64,000 nt of DNA from Rhodocyclaceae bacterium (GTDB lineage Bacteria > Pseudomonadota > Gammaproteobacteria > Burkholderiales > Ga0077523). The position numbers and the translations under genes were made by a program. The stretch lies in contig JADCHQ010000024.1 of assembly GCA_020248405.1 (NCBI GenBank), forward strand, positions 1 to 64,000, written 5' to 3'. Shown here one piece after another: positions 24,402 to 36,405 of the stretch. How positions within the stretch are numbered: position 1 is the first letter of the stretch; each line of letters starts with the position of its first letter. The notes beneath the pieces are model-generated. The model was given only the letters and a program-made list of their open reading frames with translations. It had not been told where the DNA came from and searched no databases.

Positions 24402-25589
24402 ATGCACCAGGACCCCGTGGTCATCGTCTCGGCCGCCCGCACGCCCATGGGCGGTTTTCAGGGCGAACTGAAGGACTTCACCGCCCCCGAACTGGGCGCC
24501 GTGGCGGTACGCGCCGCGGTAGAGCGCGCCGGCATCGCTGCCGCCGACGTGGATGAGGTGGTGATGGGCTGCGTGCTGCCCGCCGGCCAGGGCCAGGCGC
24601 CGGCGCGCCAGGCGAGCCTGGGCGCCGGGCTACCCCTGTCCACGGGCTGCACCACCATCAACAAGATGTGCGGCTCGGGCATGAAGGCCGCCATGTTCGC
24701 CCACGACCTGCTACTGGCGGGCACCAACCGCGTCATGGTGGCCGGCGGCATGGAGAGCATGACCAACGCCCCCTACCTGCTGCCCAAGGCGCGCGCCGGG
24801 TTTCGCATGGGTCACCAGCAGGTGATAGACCACATGTTCCTCGACGGCCTGGAGGACGCCTACGACCGCGGCCGCCTGATGGGCACCTTCGCCGAAGACT
24901 GCGCGCAGAAATTCGGCTTCACCCGCGAGGCCCAGGACGCCTTCGCCGTGGCCTCCCTGCAGCGCGCCCAGCAGGCCAGCACCGCTGGCGCCTTCGCTTG
25001 GGAGATCGCCGCCGTGCCGCTCAAGTCGGGCAAGGGCGACCGGTTCTGCGACCGCGACGAGCAGCCCTTCAAGGCCAATTTCGACAAGATTCCCCAGCTC
25101 AAGCCCGCCTTCCGCAAGGACGGCACGGTCACCGCCGCCAACTCCAGCTCCATCTCCGATGGCGCCGCCGCCCTGGTGCTCATGCGCCGCTCCGAGGCCC
25201 AGCGCCGCGGCCTCGCACCGCTGGCCACCATCCTTGCCCACACCACCCACGCCCAGGAGCCCGGCCTGTTCACCACCGCACCCGTGGGCGCCATGGCCAA
25301 GCTGTTCGACGCCACCGGCTGGCACGCCGGCGAAGTGGACCTGTACGAGATAAACGAGGCCTTCGCCGTGGTCACCATGGCGGCCATGCGCGAGCACGGC
25401 CTGCCCCACGAGCGCGTCAACGTGCACGGCGGCGCCTGCGCCCTGGGGCACCCCATCGGCGCCTCGGGGGCCCGCATCCTCGTCACGCTGCTGGGCGCGC
25501 TGCGTGCCCGTGGCGGGCGGCGCGGCGTGGCCAGCCTGTGCATCGGCGGCGGCGAAGCCACCGCCATGGCCGTGGAACTGGCCGCCTGA
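24402..25589 (+). CDS. Acetyl-CoA acetyltransferase (thiolase)
   Basis: A 395-residue thiolase that would split acetoacetyl-CoA to two acetyl-CoA, or condense them for PHA synthesis. The active-site Cys90 is in 'TTINKMCGSGMKA'. The C-terminal catalytic His and Cys are in 'GGACALGHPIGASGAR' and 'VASLCIGGGEATA'. The ATG at 24402 follows GGAGC and leaves a 13-base gap to aceK. In the liu operon it completes the route from HMG-CoA lyase's acetoacetate to acetyl-CoA. The gene symbol (atoB/phaA-like) cannot be decided from sequence. Confidence 0.92.
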   Translation: MHQDPVVIVSAARTPMGGFQGELKDFTAPELGAVAVRAAVERAGIAAADVDEVVMGCVLPAGQGQAPARQASLGAGLPLSTGCTTINKMCGSGMKAAMFAHDLLLAGTNRVMVAGGMESMTNAPYLLPKARAGFRMGHQQVIDHMFLDGLEDAYDRGRLMGTFAEDCAQKFGFTREAQDAFAVASLQRAQQASTAGAFAWEIAAVPLKSGKGDRFCDRDEQPFKANFDKIPQLKPAFRKDGTVTAANSSSISDGAAALVLMRRSEAQRRGLAPLATILAHTTHAQEPGLFTTAPVGAMAKLFDATGWHAGEVDLYEINEAFAVVTMAAMREHGLPHERVNVHGGACALGHPIGASGARILVTLLGALRARGGRRGVASLCIGGGEATAMAVELAA

Positions 25590-25632
25590 GCAACCGCGCG
25601 CATCGCCGCGCCACACAAGGGAGAAACGAAAA

Positions 25633-26547
25633 ATGTCCAATCCGCGCATCGGCTTCATCGGCGTGGGCCTCATGGGCCACGGCATGGCCAAGAACCTGCT
25701 GCTCAAGGGCTTCGCGGTGAGCATCCTCGGGCATCGCAATCGCGCCCCGGTGGAAGACCTGGTGTCGCGCGGCGCCCGCGAGGCGCGCGACGTGGCCGAC
25801 GTGGTGCAGTCCTCGGACATCGTGTTCCTGTGCGTTACCGGCACCCCCGAGGTGGAAGACCTCATGCACCGCCCCGGTGGCGTGCTGGGCTCGGCGCGCG
25901 CCGGGCAGATCGTGGTGGACACCTCCACCAGCCAGCCCGCCTCCACCCAGCGGCTTGCCGAGCAGGCCCGGGCGAAGGGCGTGCGCTTCGTGGACGCCCC
26001 GCTCGCCCGCACCCCCGTGGAGGCCGAGGAAGGCCGGCTCAACAGTTTCGTGGGTGCCGACGCGCAAACCTTCGCCGAGCTGCGTCCGGCGCTGGCGGCC
26101 TACAGCGAGAACATCTTCCACATGGGCGAGGTGGGCACGGGCCACAAGATCAAGCTCCTCAACAACGCCATGGGCATCGGCATCGCGGCGCTCACCAGCG
26201 AGATGCTGGCGGCCTGCGCCAAGCTGGGCGTGGACTGGACGAAATTCTTCGAAGTGGTGTCCGGCGGGCCGCTCAACAACGTCATGTTCCAGCGCATCGC
26301 CGGCGGCGCCGCCGAGGGCGATCTGGATCGCATGAAGTTCACCGTGCGCAACGCCGCCAAGGATCTGCGCTACTACGCGCAGATGGCCGCCGAGGCGGGC
26401 GTGGCGGGGGCGCTGGCCCCGGCGGTGCTGCAGACGCTGCTGCAGACCATGGGCCGCGGCTACGGCGATCAGTTTCTCGCCCACATGGTCAAGGGGCTGC
26501 TCGAGGTCAACGGCGTGGCCATGCCGGTGGCCGGACAGCCGCGCTGA
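25633..26547 (+). CDS. 3-hydroxyisobutyrate dehydrogenase-family oxidoreductase
   Basis: A 304-residue NAD(P)-dependent beta-hydroxyacid dehydrogenase. The Rossmann motif 'IGFIGVGLMGHGMAKNLL' begins at residue 5. The substrate-binding signature follows near 'FVDAPLARTPVEAEEG', and the catalytic Lys is in 'GTGHKIKLLNNAMGIG'. It could act on 3-hydroxyisobutyrate (valine route) or a related succinic semialdehyde-type substrate; the sequence does not decide. The ATG at 25633 has AGGGAGAAA upstream. Confidence 0.88.
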   Translation: MSNPRIGFIGVGLMGHGMAKNLLLKGFAVSILGHRNRAPVEDLVSRGAREARDVADVVQSSDIVFLCVTGTPEVEDLMHRPGGVLGSARAGQIVVDTSTSQPASTQRLAEQARAKGVRFVDAPLARTPVEAEEGRLNSFVGADAQTFAELRPALAAYSENIFHMGEVGTGHKIKLLNNAMGIGIAALTSEMLAACAKLGVDWTKFFEVVSGGPLNNVMFQRIAGGAAEGDLDRMKFTVRNAAKDLRYYAQMAAEAGVAGALAPAVLQTLLQTMGRGYGDQFLAHMVKGLLEVNGVAMPVAGQPR

Positions 26548-26589
26548 GGCCATGACGGGCCATCCACGCGCCGCAGGGCCCTGGCTGCC

Positions 26590-27177
26590 ATGACGCTGCG
26601 GCGGGTATGCGTGTTCTGCGGCTCGGCGCCGGGGCGCGACCCGGGCTACACCGAGGCCGCCCAGGGCTTCGGGGCGCTGCTGGCCATCCGCGGCATCGAG
26701 GTGGTCACCGGCGGCGGCGGGGTGGGCATGATGGGCGCGGTGGCGCGCGGGGCGCTGGGCGCCGGCGGGCGCGTCATCGGCGTGATCCCGCGGGTGCTCG
26801 TGGAGCGCGAGCAGGCCTTCCCGGGCTTGAGCGAGATCATCGTTACCGCCTCCATGCACGAGCGCAAGCAGCGCATGGCCGCCCTGTCGGATGCCTTCGT
26901 GGCCCTGCCGGGGGCCTTCGGCACCTTCGAAGAACTGTGCGAGATGGTCACCTGGACCCAGCTCGGCATCCACCACAAGCCCCTCGGGCTGCTGGATGTG
27001 CTGGGTTACTGGCGGGCGCTGCTGGCGCTGTTCGATCACGCCGTGGCCGAGGGTTTTCTGACGCCGCGCAACCGCGCGCTGGTGCTTTCCCACGCCGACG
27101 GGCAGGCGCTGCTCGCTGCCCTTGCCCAGGCGCATCCGGCCTGGCCGGCGGCGCCGCTGGCGCCGGAGAACGCATAA
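26590..27177 (+). CDS. LOG-family nucleotide phosphoribohydrolase
   Basis: A 195-residue LOG-family protein that cleaves nucleoside 5'-monophosphates of the cytokinin type to base and ribose phosphate. The family motif is present in the variant form 'PGAFGTFEELCEM' (usual PGGxGTxxE), with Ala in place of the second Gly. The start 'RVCVFCGSAPGRDPGYTEAA' is typical. The physiological role in bacteria is unclear; purine nucleotide salvage is possible. It is embedded in the liu operon with no obvious metabolic link. Confidence 0.88.
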   Translation: MTLRRVCVFCGSAPGRDPGYTEAAQGFGALLAIRGIEVVTGGGGVGMMGAVARGALGAGGRVIGVIPRVLVEREQAFPGLSEIIVTASMHERKQRMAALSDAFVALPGAFGTFEELCEMVTWTQLGIHHKPLGLLDVLGYWRALLALFDHAVAEGFLTPRNRALVLSHADGQALLAALAQAHPAWPAAPLAPENA

Positions 27178-27200
27178 TCCGCATTTTCTTGGAGACCGCC

Positions 27201-27605
27201 ATGGCCCTTACCAAGGGTGTCAAGCAGCTGGTTGCCGAGGCGCGCGCCAAGGTGCGCACCCTCAGCATCCAGGAAGCGCTGGCCAAGCACGCCGATCCGA
27301 ACGTGTTGTTCGTGGACATCCGCGACGTGCGCGAGCTGGAGCGCGACGGCATGATCCCGGGGGCCTACCACGCGCCGCGCGGCATGCTCGAGTTCTGGGT
27401 GGATCCGGACAGCCCCTACTACAAGACCGAATTCGGCAGCGGCAAGGAATTCGTCTTCTACTGCGCCTCGGCGTGGCGCTCGTCGCTGGCCACGGCGGCG
27501 GTGCAGGAGATGGGGCTCGCCCCGGTGTGCCACTTCGAGGGCGGCTTCAACGCCTGGAAGCAGGCGGGCGGGCCGGTGGTGCCGCGCCCCGAGAAGCAGG
27601 TCTGA
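27201..27605 (+). CDS. Rhodanese-like domain protein
   Basis: A 134-residue single rhodanese domain. '[20 protein letters not shown]' opens the domain, and the active-site loop '[12 protein letters not shown]' carries the persulfide-forming Cys. It is cytoplasmic, with no signal peptide. It probably transfers sulfane sulfur to an unknown acceptor. It lies 23 bases after the LOG gene and 19 bases before liuB. The ATG at 27201 follows GGAGACC. Confidence 0.9.
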   Translation: MALTKGVKQLVAEARAKVRTLSIQEALAKHADPNVLFVDIRDVRELERDGMIPGAYHAPRGMLEFWVDPDSPYYKTEFGSGKEFVFYCASAWRSSLATAAVQEMGLAPVCHFEGGFNAWKQAGGPVVPRPEKQV

Positions 27606-27624
27606 GAGAGCGAAAGCCGCGGCC

Positions 27625-29232
27625 ATGGGCGCGATCCACTCCCGCATCAACCCCCGCAGCGAGGCCTTTCGCGCCAGCCAAGCGCTGATGCAGGCGCTGG
27701 TGGCGGACCTGCGCGGCCAGGTGGCGCGGGTGGCCGAGGGTGGCGGCGCTGCGGCGCGCGACAAGCACGTGGCGCGCGGCAAGCTGCTGCCGCGGGAGCG
27801 GGTGCGCACCCTGCTGGACACGGGCTCGCCGTTCCTGGAGCTCTCTCAACTGGCCGCCCATGGCCTGTACGGCGGCGAATCGCCCGGGGCGGGCATCATC
27901 ACCGGCATCGGCCGCGTGGCGGGCCGCGAGTGCGTGATCGTGGCCAACGACGCCACGGTGAAGGGCGGCACCTACTACCCCATGACCGTGAAGAAGCATC
28001 TGCGCGCCCAGGAGATCGCCTGGCAGAACCGCCTGCCCTGCATCTACCTGGTGGACTCGGGCGGCGCCAACCTGCCCAACCAGGACGAGGTGTTTCCCGA
28101 CCGCGACCACTTCGGCCGTATCTTCTACAACCAGGCCAACATGTCCGCCGCGGGCATCCCGCAGGTGGCGGTGGTGATGGGCTCCTGCACCGCTGGCGGC
28201 GCCTACGTGCCCGCCATGAGCGACGAGTCGGTGATCGTGCGCAACCAGGGCACCATCTTCCTGGGTGGTCCGCCGCTGGTGAAGGCCGCCACCGGCGAGG
28301 TGGTCAGCGCCGAGGACCTGGGCGGCGCCGACGTGCATACCCGAGTGTCGGGCGTGGCCGACCACTACGCCCTGGACGACCGGCACGCGCTGGAGATTGC
28401 CCGGCGCATCGTCGGCCATCTCAACCACGTCAAGCGCGTGCACGTGGACGTGGCCGAGCCCGTGGCGCCGCTGTACGAGGCGGCCGAGTTGCGCGGCGTC
28501 ATCCCCGCCGACCCGCGCAAGCCCTTCGACGTGCGCGAGATCATCGCCCGCATCGTGGACGGATCGGTGCTGGACGAATTCAAGCAGAACTACGGCGCCA
28601 CCCTGGTGTGCGGCTTCGCGCGCATCTTCGGGTATCCTGTAGGCCTCGTTGCCAACAACGGCATTCTGTTCTCCGAATCGGCGCTCAAGGGCGCCCACTT
28701 CATCGAGCTGTGCGCCCAGCGCGGCATACCCCTGGTGTTTCTGCAGAACATCACCGGCTTCATGGTGGGCCGCAAGTACGAATCCGGCGGCATCGCCAGC
28801 GATGGCGCGAAGATGGTTACCGCGGTGGCCTGCGCGAAGGTGCCCAAGTTCACCGTCATCATCGGCGGCAGCTTCGGCGCCGGCAACTATGGCATGTGCG
28901 GCCGCGCCTACAGCCCGAGGTTCCTGTGGATGTGGCCCAATGCGCGCATCTCGGTGATGGGCGGCGAGCAGGCGGCGAGCGTGCTCGCCACGGTCAAGCG
29001 CGATGGCATCGAGGCCAAGGGCGGCGCCTGGAGCGCGCAGGAGGAGGAGGCCTTCAAGGCTCCCATCCGCGCCCAGTACGAAACACAGGGCCATCCCTAC
29101 TACGCCAGCGCGCGACTGTGGGATGACGGTGTGATCGATCCCGCTGACACCCGGCGGGTGCTTGGGCTGGGATTGTCGGCGGCGCTCAATGCGCCCGTGG
29201 AAGAGACGCGGTTTGGCGTGTTCCGGATGTGA
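27625..29232 (+). CDS. liuB: Methylcrotonoyl-CoA carboxylase carboxyltransferase subunit
   Basis: A 535-residue beta subunit that moves carboxyl from biotin to 3-methylcrotonyl-CoA, making 3-methylglutaconyl-CoA. Acyl-CoA carboxyltransferase motifs '[20 protein letters not shown]', '[17 protein letters not shown]' and '[19 protein letters not shown]' are all intact. The length matches MCC beta. It works with liuD, three genes downstream. Confidence 0.95.
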   Translation: MGAIHSRINPRSEAFRASQALMQALVADLRGQVARVAEGGGAAARDKHVARGKLLPRERVRTLLDTGSPFLELSQLAAHGLYGGESPGAGIITGIGRVAGRECVIVANDATVKGGTYYPMTVKKHLRAQEIAWQNRLPCIYLVDSGGANLPNQDEVFPDRDHFGRIFYNQANMSAAGIPQVAVVMGSCTAGGAYVPAMSDESVIVRNQGTIFLGGPPLVKAATGEVVSAEDLGGADVHTRVSGVADHYALDDRHALEIARRIVGHLNHVKRVHVDVAEPVAPLYEAAELRGVIPADPRKPFDVREIIARIVDGSVLDEFKQNYGATLVCGFARIFGYPVGLVANNGILFSESALKGAHFIELCAQRGIPLVFLQNITGFMVGRKYESGGIASDGAKMVTAVACAKVPKFTVIIGGSFGAGNYGMCGRAYSPRFLWMWPNARISVMGGEQAASVLATVKRDGIEAKGGAWSAQEEEAFKAPIRAQYETQGHPYYASARLWDDGVIDPADTRRVLGLGLSAALNAPVEETRFGVFRM

Positions 29233-29273
29233 GGCCGGGACAGGGTCTTTTTGGGTGGGGGTGAAGCAACGCG

Positions 29274-29579
29274 ATGGTTGACAAGAAACCGGAGTCGAAG
29301 GGACGTCCCTCCGTCGAGGTGGACGTGGTCACGCTGAAGAACATCGGTCCGCAGTCGGCCAAATGGCTTGCGGCGGTGGGCATTCACACCAAGAAAGACC
29401 TCGAGGACGTGGGCGCCGTGAACGCCTTCCGGCTGATGCGCAGCCACGGTTACAACGTCACGCCCGTGATGCTCTATGCCCTGCAGGGCGCGCTCATGGA
29501 CCTGCACTGGAACCGGCTGCCGGGCAAGCTGAAGGACGACCTGCGCGCCCGCGCCCGCGCCGATGAGCAGCCCCGCTGA
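29274..29579 (+). CDS. TfoX C-terminal domain protein
   Basis: A 101-residue protein consisting almost only of a TfoX C-terminal domain (helix-hairpin-helix type): 'TLKNIGPQSAKWLAAVGIHT', then 'DLEDVGAVNAFRLMR' and 'MLYALQGALMDLHWNRLPGK'. The N-terminal domain of full TfoX/Sxy competence regulators is absent, so a competence role is not implied. The TGA overlaps the liuC start region by 17 bases, showing it belongs to the liu operon. Confidence 0.87.
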   Translation: MVDKKPESKGRPSVEVDVVTLKNIGPQSAKWLAAVGIHTKKDLEDVGAVNAFRLMRSHGYNVTPVMLYALQGALMDLHWNRLPGKLKDDLRARARADEQPR

Positions 29580-30356
29580 GCTGCGGCTGCGCGTCCACGT
29601 CCAGGGCGCCGTGGCCACGGTGCTCATGGACAGGGCGGAAGTGCATAACGCCTTCGATCCGCAGCTCATCGCCGGCCTGACCGAGGCCTTTCAGCGGCTG
29701 GAGGCCGACGCGGCGGTGCGGGTGGTGGTGCTGGCGGCCAGCGGCCGCAGCTTCTCCGCCGGCGCCGATCTCAACTGGATGAAGCGCATGGCGACCTACT
29801 CCGGCGAGGAGAACGTGGCAGACGCCCGCGCCCTGGCCCGGCTGATGCGCGTCATCGACCGCCTTGCCAAGCCCGTCATCGCCCGTGTGCAGGGCGCCGC
29901 CTTCGGCGGCGGCGTCGGGCTGGTGGCCTGCTGCGACATGGCGGTGGCGGCCCGAGAGGCAGTGTTCTGCCTGTCCGAGGTGCGGCTGGGCCTGATCCCC
30001 GCCGTCATCAGCCCCTACGTGGTGCGCGCCATGGGCGCCCGGGCCGCGCGCCGCTACTTCCTCACCGCCGAGCGCTTCGGCGCCGATGAGGCCCACCGCC
30101 TGGGACTGGTGCACCAGGTCACCGATGCCGAGGGCCTCGACGCCGCCGTGGCCGCCCTGGCGGACCACCTGCTAAAGGGCGGCCCCGTGGCCCTGGCCAG
30201 CGCCAAGGACCTGATCGCCGCGGTGTCCGACCGCCCGCTCGACGATGCGGTGATCGAGGACACCGCGCGGCGCATCGCCGCCCAGCGCGCCGGCGCCGAA
30301 GGCCAGGAGGGGGTGGCCGCCTTCCTGGAGAAGCGCGCGCCGGGCTGGATCGGCTG

Positions 30357-30357
<1 letters not shown>
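29563..30357 (+). CDS. liuC: Methylglutaconyl-CoA hydratase
   Basis: A 264-residue crotonase-fold enzyme that hydrates 3-methylglutaconyl-CoA to HMG-CoA. The oxyanion-hole motifs 'SFSAGADLNWMKRM' and 'GAAFGGGVGLVACCDMA' are typical, as is 'SEVRLGLIPAVISPYV'. The ATG at 29563 lies within the end of the TfoX-domain gene. The TGA overlaps the liuD ATG (TGATG), so translation is coupled. Confidence 0.93.
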
Positions 30358-32366
<2,009 letters not shown>

Positions 32367-32419
32367 CGCCCCGGCGTGCCGGCCGCGCCTGTTCGCCCGC
32401 CCGTGTTTCGGAGCACACC

Positions 32420-33337
32420 ATGAAGCATCCCGCCAGCGTTCGCATCGTCGACGTGGGCCCGCGCGACGGCCTGCAGAACGAGCCCGGCAACGTGCCTACC
32501 GCCGTGAAGGTGGAACTGATCGAGCGGCTCGCCGCCGCCGGCCTGCCCGCCGTGGAGGCCACCAGCTTCGTCTCGCCCAAGTGGGTGCCGCAGATGGCCG
32601 ACGCCGCCGAAGTGATGGCCGCGCTGGCACGCCGTCCCGGCACGAGCTATCCCGTGCTGGTGCCCAACCTCAAGGGGCTGGAAGGCGCCCTGGCGGCCGG
32701 TGCGCGGGAAGTGGCCGTGTTTGCCGCCGCCTCCGAAGCGTTTTCCAGGCGCAACATCAACTGCAGCATCGAAGAATCCCTGGCGCGCTTCGAGCCGGTG
32801 TGCGCCCAGGCGCTGGCGGCAGGCGTGAAGGTGCGCGGCTACGTCTCGTGCGTGCTGGGCTGCCCCTACGAGGGCGAAGTGACGCCCGAGGCGGTGGCGC
32901 GGGTGTCCGCGTGCCTCTCGGAGATGGGCTGCTACGAGGTTTCGCTCGGCGACACCATCGGCGTGGGCACGGCCGACCAGACCCAGCGCATGGTGGAGGC
33001 CGTGACCCGGCACGTGCCGGTGGAGCGCCTGGCGGGGCACTTCCATGACACCTACGGCCAGGCGCTGGCCAACATCGTGGCCGCCATGGACCTGGGGGTG
33101 GCCACCTTCGACAGCTCCGTGGCGGGCCTGGGCGGTTGCCCCTACGCCAAGGGCGCCACGGGCAACGTGGCCACCGAGGACGTGCTCTACCTGCTGCACG
33201 GCCTCAAGGTGCACACCGGCGTGGACCTGGAAGCCGTGGTGGACGCGGGCAGCTTCATCTGCGAGGCCATCGGCCGCGCCAACGCTTCGCGCGCGGGGCG
33301 GGCCATGGCGGCGAAGCGGGGGCGGGCGGCGGCCTGA
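32420..33337 (+). CDS. liuE: Hydroxymethylglutaryl-CoA lyase
   Basis: A 305-residue TIM-barrel lyase that splits HMG-CoA into acetyl-CoA and acetoacetate, ending leucine breakdown. 'VGPRDGLQNEPGNVP' (metal-binding Asp), 'HFHDTYGQALAN' and the Cys loop 'GLGGCPYAKGATGN' are intact. It is the last gene of the liu operon; 54 bases separate it from liuD. Confidence 0.94.
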   Translation: MKHPASVRIVDVGPRDGLQNEPGNVPTAVKVELIERLAAAGLPAVEATSFVSPKWVPQMADAAEVMAALARRPGTSYPVLVPNLKGLEGALAAGAREVAVFAAASEAFSRRNINCSIEESLARFEPVCAQALAAGVKVRGYVSCVLGCPYEGEVTPEAVARVSACLSEMGCYEVSLGDTIGVGTADQTQRMVEAVTRHVPVERLAGHFHDTYGQALANIVAAMDLGVATFDSSVAGLGGCPYAKGATGNVATEDVLYLLHGLKVHTGVDLEAVVDAGSFICEAIGRANASRAGRAMAAKRGRAAA

Positions 33338-33688
33338 GGCGCGCGCCCCAGCGGCCCGGGAGCGCGGCGCGAAGGGGTGAGGCTTCGTTGCAGGGGGGGG
33401 CTGCGGTTTCGAAGCCTCGGAGGGGCGCGCTTCAAGGCAAGCGAGTGCGATGTCCAGACCGGCGATCACGACAGGATTTGCGGTCCTCGCAAGGATCAGC
33501 TCGATCGCCTGTATGGGGAAACAGAGCTGTCGAGACTGCTGACGATGTGCCTGCCGAGTACCTCGCATACCTGGATGAGCAGTGCCGTGAGATTCACCCG
33601 GCGGGCTGCGTGCAACCCTGGCGGTTGCCGTCGGAAGCGGGTCTTTCGTTCCCGATTCATCTTGCATCCAAATCACTGCGGAGCCCCC
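33338..33688. other. Intergenic region after liuE, no gene recognised
   Basis: A stretch of 351 bases between liuE and a DUF1161 gene. Frames open in this stretch show no recognisable motif; one reads 'DDVPAEYLAYLDEQCREIHP' near 33540-33600 without a proper start. A G-run (33391-33398) and a GAAGCCTC/GAGGCTTC arm pair (33408-33415 with 33379-33386) form a possible stem-loop 40-80 bases past liuE, which could end the operon transcript. Confidence 0.4.
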
Positions 33689-33910
33689 ATGAAAAACCTG
33701 CTCGTCTTCGCCCTGTTCGCCCTCGCGTGCGGTGCCGCCCATGCCGCGAAGCCCTGCGATGAACTCAAGGCCGAGATTGCGGCCAAGCTCGATGCCAAGG
33801 GGGTGAAGGGCTATGTTCTGGAGGTGGTGCCCAACGATCAGGCGGGCGACAAGAAGGTGGTGGGCAGTTGCGATTCCGGCGCCAGGAAGATCATCTACGC
33901 TAGGCAGTAG
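33689..33910 (+). CDS. DUF1161 family periplasmic protein
   Basis: A 73-residue secreted protein. It has a signal peptide 'MKNLLVFALFALACGAAHAA' followed by a DUF1161-type mature part ('CDELKAEIAAKLDAKGVKGY', then 'GSCDSGARKIIYAR') with two cysteines that can pair. Function is unknown. The ATG at 33689 is preceded by GGAGCC. The frame stays open far upstream but only this part has meaning. Confidence 0.87.
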   Translation: MKNLLVFALFALACGAAHAAKPCDELKAEIAAKLDAKGVKGYVLEVVPNDQAGDKKVVGSCDSGARKIIYARQ

Positions 33911-34049
33911 CGGCGCCAGGCGCCGTGTGGATGGGCAAATTGTGTGGATCGGCCCGCCGCGCGGTTGCGGCCCGGCGTGCTTACGGCGCCGGCTCCAGTC
34001 CCGCGGCCAGTTCGTCGACGTACTTGCGGTAGCTGAACACGCGCCTCCG

Positions 34050-36392
34050 CTACCGGTTCTCCCACCGGCTGTAATCCAGCAACCCGCCCGCACTCCCCGC
34101 CCAGGCAGCGTGGGCATCCTGCAGGGCATCGCTGGCGCGCCAGAATTCCGGGTCGGTGCGGCGCAGGGCGAAGCGGTCGGCCAGGCGGCGGTAGTCGGCC
34201 TCGGAGGCCAGCGCGCCGATGGCGGATGCCAGTGCGGGCAAGTCTTCGCGGCGCAGGCGATAGAGGGTGTTCGGGTAGGCGCCCACGAAGCCGCGCAGCA
34301 CGGTGACGGCGTTCTCCTCAGGCGCGAGCGCACGCTCTTCTCGGAACAGGGTGGACACGTTGCGGTGGCCTGTGTCGCGCAGCAGGGTGAAGTGACGATC
34401 CTCCGGCGGGGCGTCGTCGATGCGCAGGATCACCGTCTCGGGCAGCCATGAGAGCGCTGTGCCGCGCAGCGCGCCGAGCCTGGCGAGGCCCTTGCGTAGC
34501 GCTGGGTCTGCGGTGCGCGACGGGTCCATGGATGGGTCCAGCACCGGCGCGAGGTGCGTGCGCAGCATGGCGTACAGCTCGGCCTGCGGGTCGGCGCTCC
34601 GGTAGGCGATGGCCGTTTCCTGACTGAAGGTGGCCTTGCGGCCGTAGACGTAGTCCTTCACGGAGCCGGGTGCATCCCGGTACCAGCGGTCGCGAAGGGG
34701 TTCGCGCGCCGCCTTCGGCAGCAGCACCAGGAAATTGAACTCGCCTTCCATGCGCAGGAAGTCCATGTACAGGCGGCTGGAGAGCTGGTGGCCGGCGTTG
34801 CCGTACACGTCATAGCCGGCCACCAGCAGGTAGTAGATGCGCTCGAGCAGCGGGTAGCCGATCACCCACGCGGTCTTCGGCGGTTCGCCCGCCAGGCCCC
34901 TCACCACGGAGGCGCTGTCAAAGTGGCGGAAGATGGTGAGGGCGGCGTTGGGGTTGCGCCCGTCGCCATCCCAGATGAAGGACAGGTCGGGGGCGGTGCG
35001 GCGCGTGGCGGTGCGCTCGTAGAGATCGCTCTTGGCCTCCAGGTAGCGGGTCTCCTGGCGGGCGAGGTTCAGCCACTGGCGCAGGATGGGCGCGTCGCTG
35101 CCGTAGGCGGCGGGCAGGTCCAGGTTGCCGGCCTGGCGCGCCAGCAGTTCGGTGGTGTCCTGGCCGGCGCCCACGGCGGGGTCCAGGAACACCACCCAGA
35201 AGCGGTCGCGGATCACGTTAAGCGCCACCTGACCGCGGCAAACCGGCCCCTTCATGAAGCTCATGATGAAGAACTGCGCTTCGTCGAGCAGGAAGCGGTA
35301 GCGTGAGTCGGGCGGGATGTCGGCGTAGGCGCGAAAGGGGTTGGTGGCCACCGCCGGCTCCCAGGAGGGCAGCGCACGCACCGCGTAGGACGCGTCCAGG
35401 AACCACGCCCGCAGCTTCGCCATGCGCCCTGGCGACAGTGTGTAGGGCATGTGGGTCTTGGCCACCACGGTTTCGCGCTCGGGCTCGATGCGGTAGTACA
35501 CCCGCGCCACGCCGGGGTCGTCGGTGGGCCGCCGCGTGGCGATGATCCGCACCGGCTCGCCCGGCGGGGTGGCGGAGCGCACCAGGTTGAAGGCGCGCTG
35601 TGCCGGGTCGGCGTCGAACACCAGGTGTGCCAGGAACAGGTGCTCGTACAGGTAGCGGCCCATAAGCTGCTGTTTGGGAGAGTCGCCGTTCAGGAAGGCT
35701 TCCCAATGGCGCACCTCGCTGGCCAAGGCAGGTGGTAGCGCGGGTTCACCATCGTCCGGGGCGCCGGCCTGCAGCCAGCGCACCAGCAGGCTCATCTCCC
35801 CCGCCGCCAGGCCCGGCAGGCCGTAGGGCATGCCGCCCAGTGGATGACGGCGCTCGTAGTGGCCGAATTGCTCGATGCGCGGGCAGCTCTGGTTGCGGTC
35901 CAGGGAGAAATCGAACTCGCGGCCCAGCACCGGGCCAGGCGGCAAGGGATTGGCCTGCTTCAGCGCCAGCGACCGGTACAGCACGCTGCCCTCCAGATCG
36001 GCCGGCGGACTGCGCTCATTGAGGATGGGATGGAAGCCGCGCTGGCGCCATTGCGAGGCGGACAGGGCATCGGTGAACAGCCGTGTGGGGGGGGCTTCTC
36101 TCAGGCGTGCGGCGTCGTACACCCTCAGGGTGCTGGCGCCGCGCGCGATGCCCTGCCAGGACCCGAGCTTGGCCTGGCAGGGCGAGTCGTAGCAGGCGTG
36201 GCAGACGACGCAACGGCGTGCGAGCAGCGGCCGGACTTCGTTCTGGTAGGAGGGCGCGCCGGGCGCCAGCGCGGCGGACTGGTCGTAGCGCGCGGGGTCG
36301 GGCTTTCCGAAGCGATCTTCCAGACTCAAGGCGGCGATCGTGGCGCAGCCGCCGAGGAAGCAGGCGATGGCAATCAGGATATGGTTCCGCAT
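34050..36392 (-). CDS. cti: Fatty acid cis/trans isomerase
   Basis: A 780-residue periplasmic heme enzyme that converts cis to trans unsaturated fatty acids in membrane phospholipids, an emergency response to solvents and heat. After an N-terminal hydrophobic signal (about 1-20) the c-type heme motif 'CVVCHACYDSPCQ' (CxxCH at 61-65) is intact. Conserved blocks 'GGMPYGLPGL' and 'PFRAYADIPPDSRYRF' follow. The length is normal. It is the last gene of a minus-strand operon of lipid-acting envelope proteins, 13 bases after the hydrolase gene. The ATG at 36392 is chosen because the signal begins there. Confidence 0.92.
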   Translation of the reverse strand: MRNHILIAIACFLGGCATIAALSLEDRFGKPDPARYDQSAALAPGAPSYQNEVRPLLARRCVVCHACYDSPCQAKLGSWQGIARGASTLRVYDAARLREAPPTRLFTDALSASQWRQRGFHPILNERSPPADLEGSVLYRSLALKQANPLPPGPVLGREFDFSLDRNQSCPRIEQFGHYERRHPLGGMPYGLPGLAAGEMSLLVRWLQAGAPDDGEPALPPALASEVRHWEAFLNGDSPKQQLMGRYLYEHLFLAHLVFDADPAQRAFNLVRSATPPGEPVRIIATRRPTDDPGVARVYYRIEPERETVVAKTHMPYTLSPGRMAKLRAWFLDASYAVRALPSWEPAVATNPFRAYADIPPDSRYRFLLDEAQFFIMSFMKGPVCRGQVALNVIRDRFWVVFLDPAVGAGQDTTELLARQAGNLDLPAAYGSDAPILRQWLNLARQETRYLEAKSDLYERTATRRTAPDLSFIWDGDGRNPNAALTIFRHFDSASVVRGLAGEPPKTAWVIGYPLLERIYYLLVAGYDVYGNAGHQLSSRLYMDFLRMEGEFNFLVLLPKAAREPLRDRWYRDAPGSVKDYVYGRKATFSQETAIAYRSADPQAELYAMLRTHLAPVLDPSMDPSRTADPALRKGLARLGALRGTALSWLPETVILRIDDAPPEDRHFTLLRDTGHRNVSTLFREERALAPEENAVTVLRGFVGAYPNTLYRLRREDLPALASAIGALASEADYRRLADRFALRRTDPEFWRASDALQDAHAAWAGSAGGLLDYSRWENR

Positions 36393-36405
36393 GGGTCGGT
36401 TCCGC